Shown here piece after piece: positions 6,141-6,177 of a DNA stretch of 6,177 bases. Numbering within the stretch: position 1 is the first letter of the stretch; each line of letters opens with the position of its first letter. Origin of the DNA: Bryobacterales bacterium (GTDB lineage Bacteria > Acidobacteriota > Terriglobia > Bryobacterales > Bryobacteraceae); the NCBI GenBank assembly GCA_003139735.1, contig PLGA01000236.1, forward strand, positions 5,183 to 11,359, given 5' to 3'. Both the position numbers and the translations under genes were made by a program. The notes under the pieces were generated by a model that searched no databases, was not told where the DNA came from, and was given only the letters and a program-made list of their open reading frames with translations.

Positions 6141-6177
6141 CGTCCACGCCGGCGCGGTACCATTCCTTCATGGACCG

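Noticed and set aside
1..6177. CRISPR arrays, tRNA or rRNA genes, insertion-sequence ends, riboswitches
   Set aside because: No regularly spaced direct repeats, cloverleaf-like segments, transposase wording or terminal inverted repeats were seen on reading both strands by eye.

Overview
The window is GC-rich, densely coded bacterial DNA that reads as part of a surface or exopolysaccharide glycosylation locus. It holds four glycosyltransferase genes, one secreted parallel beta-helix protein and a probable remnant of a PilZ-type gene. The host is probably a soil-type Gram-negative bacterium. Acidobacteriota of the Solibacter/Bryobacter kind is my best guess, from the signal peptide ending in LQAQ, the PilZ-like wording and the mixture of families. 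No rRNA or other marker gene confirms it, so treat the taxonomy as tentative.

Left block, plus strand (2-2909): the C-terminal part of a family-2 glycosyltransferase with membrane segments, then two GT-B fold family-4 glycosyltransferases. The three are packed as an operon: 2 bp between the first and second, and a 4-base GTGA overlap between the second and third. The third has a start at GTG 1662, well inside its longest open frame, and carries an unusual four-cysteine cluster in its N-terminal domain.

Middle (2910-4201): a 92 bp convergent gap with only weak hairpins, then a third family-4 glycosyltransferase on the minus strand. It is a separate transcription unit facing the first operon.

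Right block (4202-6177): a 111 bp divergent intergenic region with a 19 bp imperfect palindrome. Next comes a 531-residue exported protein with a signal peptide, a MopE-type Asp-rich metal-binding segment, a long Asn-rich right-handed beta-helix and a C-terminus ending exactly at the DIGAY motif. A strong hairpin 12 bases downstream may end its transcript. The last 200 bases contain a short frame resembling the core of a PilZ (cyclic-di-GMP-binding) domain, cut off by a stop.

Taken together, the glycosyltransferases probably build the repeat unit of a cell-surface or secreted glycan, and the beta-helix protein probably binds or processes a polysaccharide outside the cytoplasm. The sugars, the acceptors and any direct link between the two blocks cannot be read from the sequence. 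I found no RNA gene, CRISPR array, insertion sequence or clear evidence of a wholly new system.
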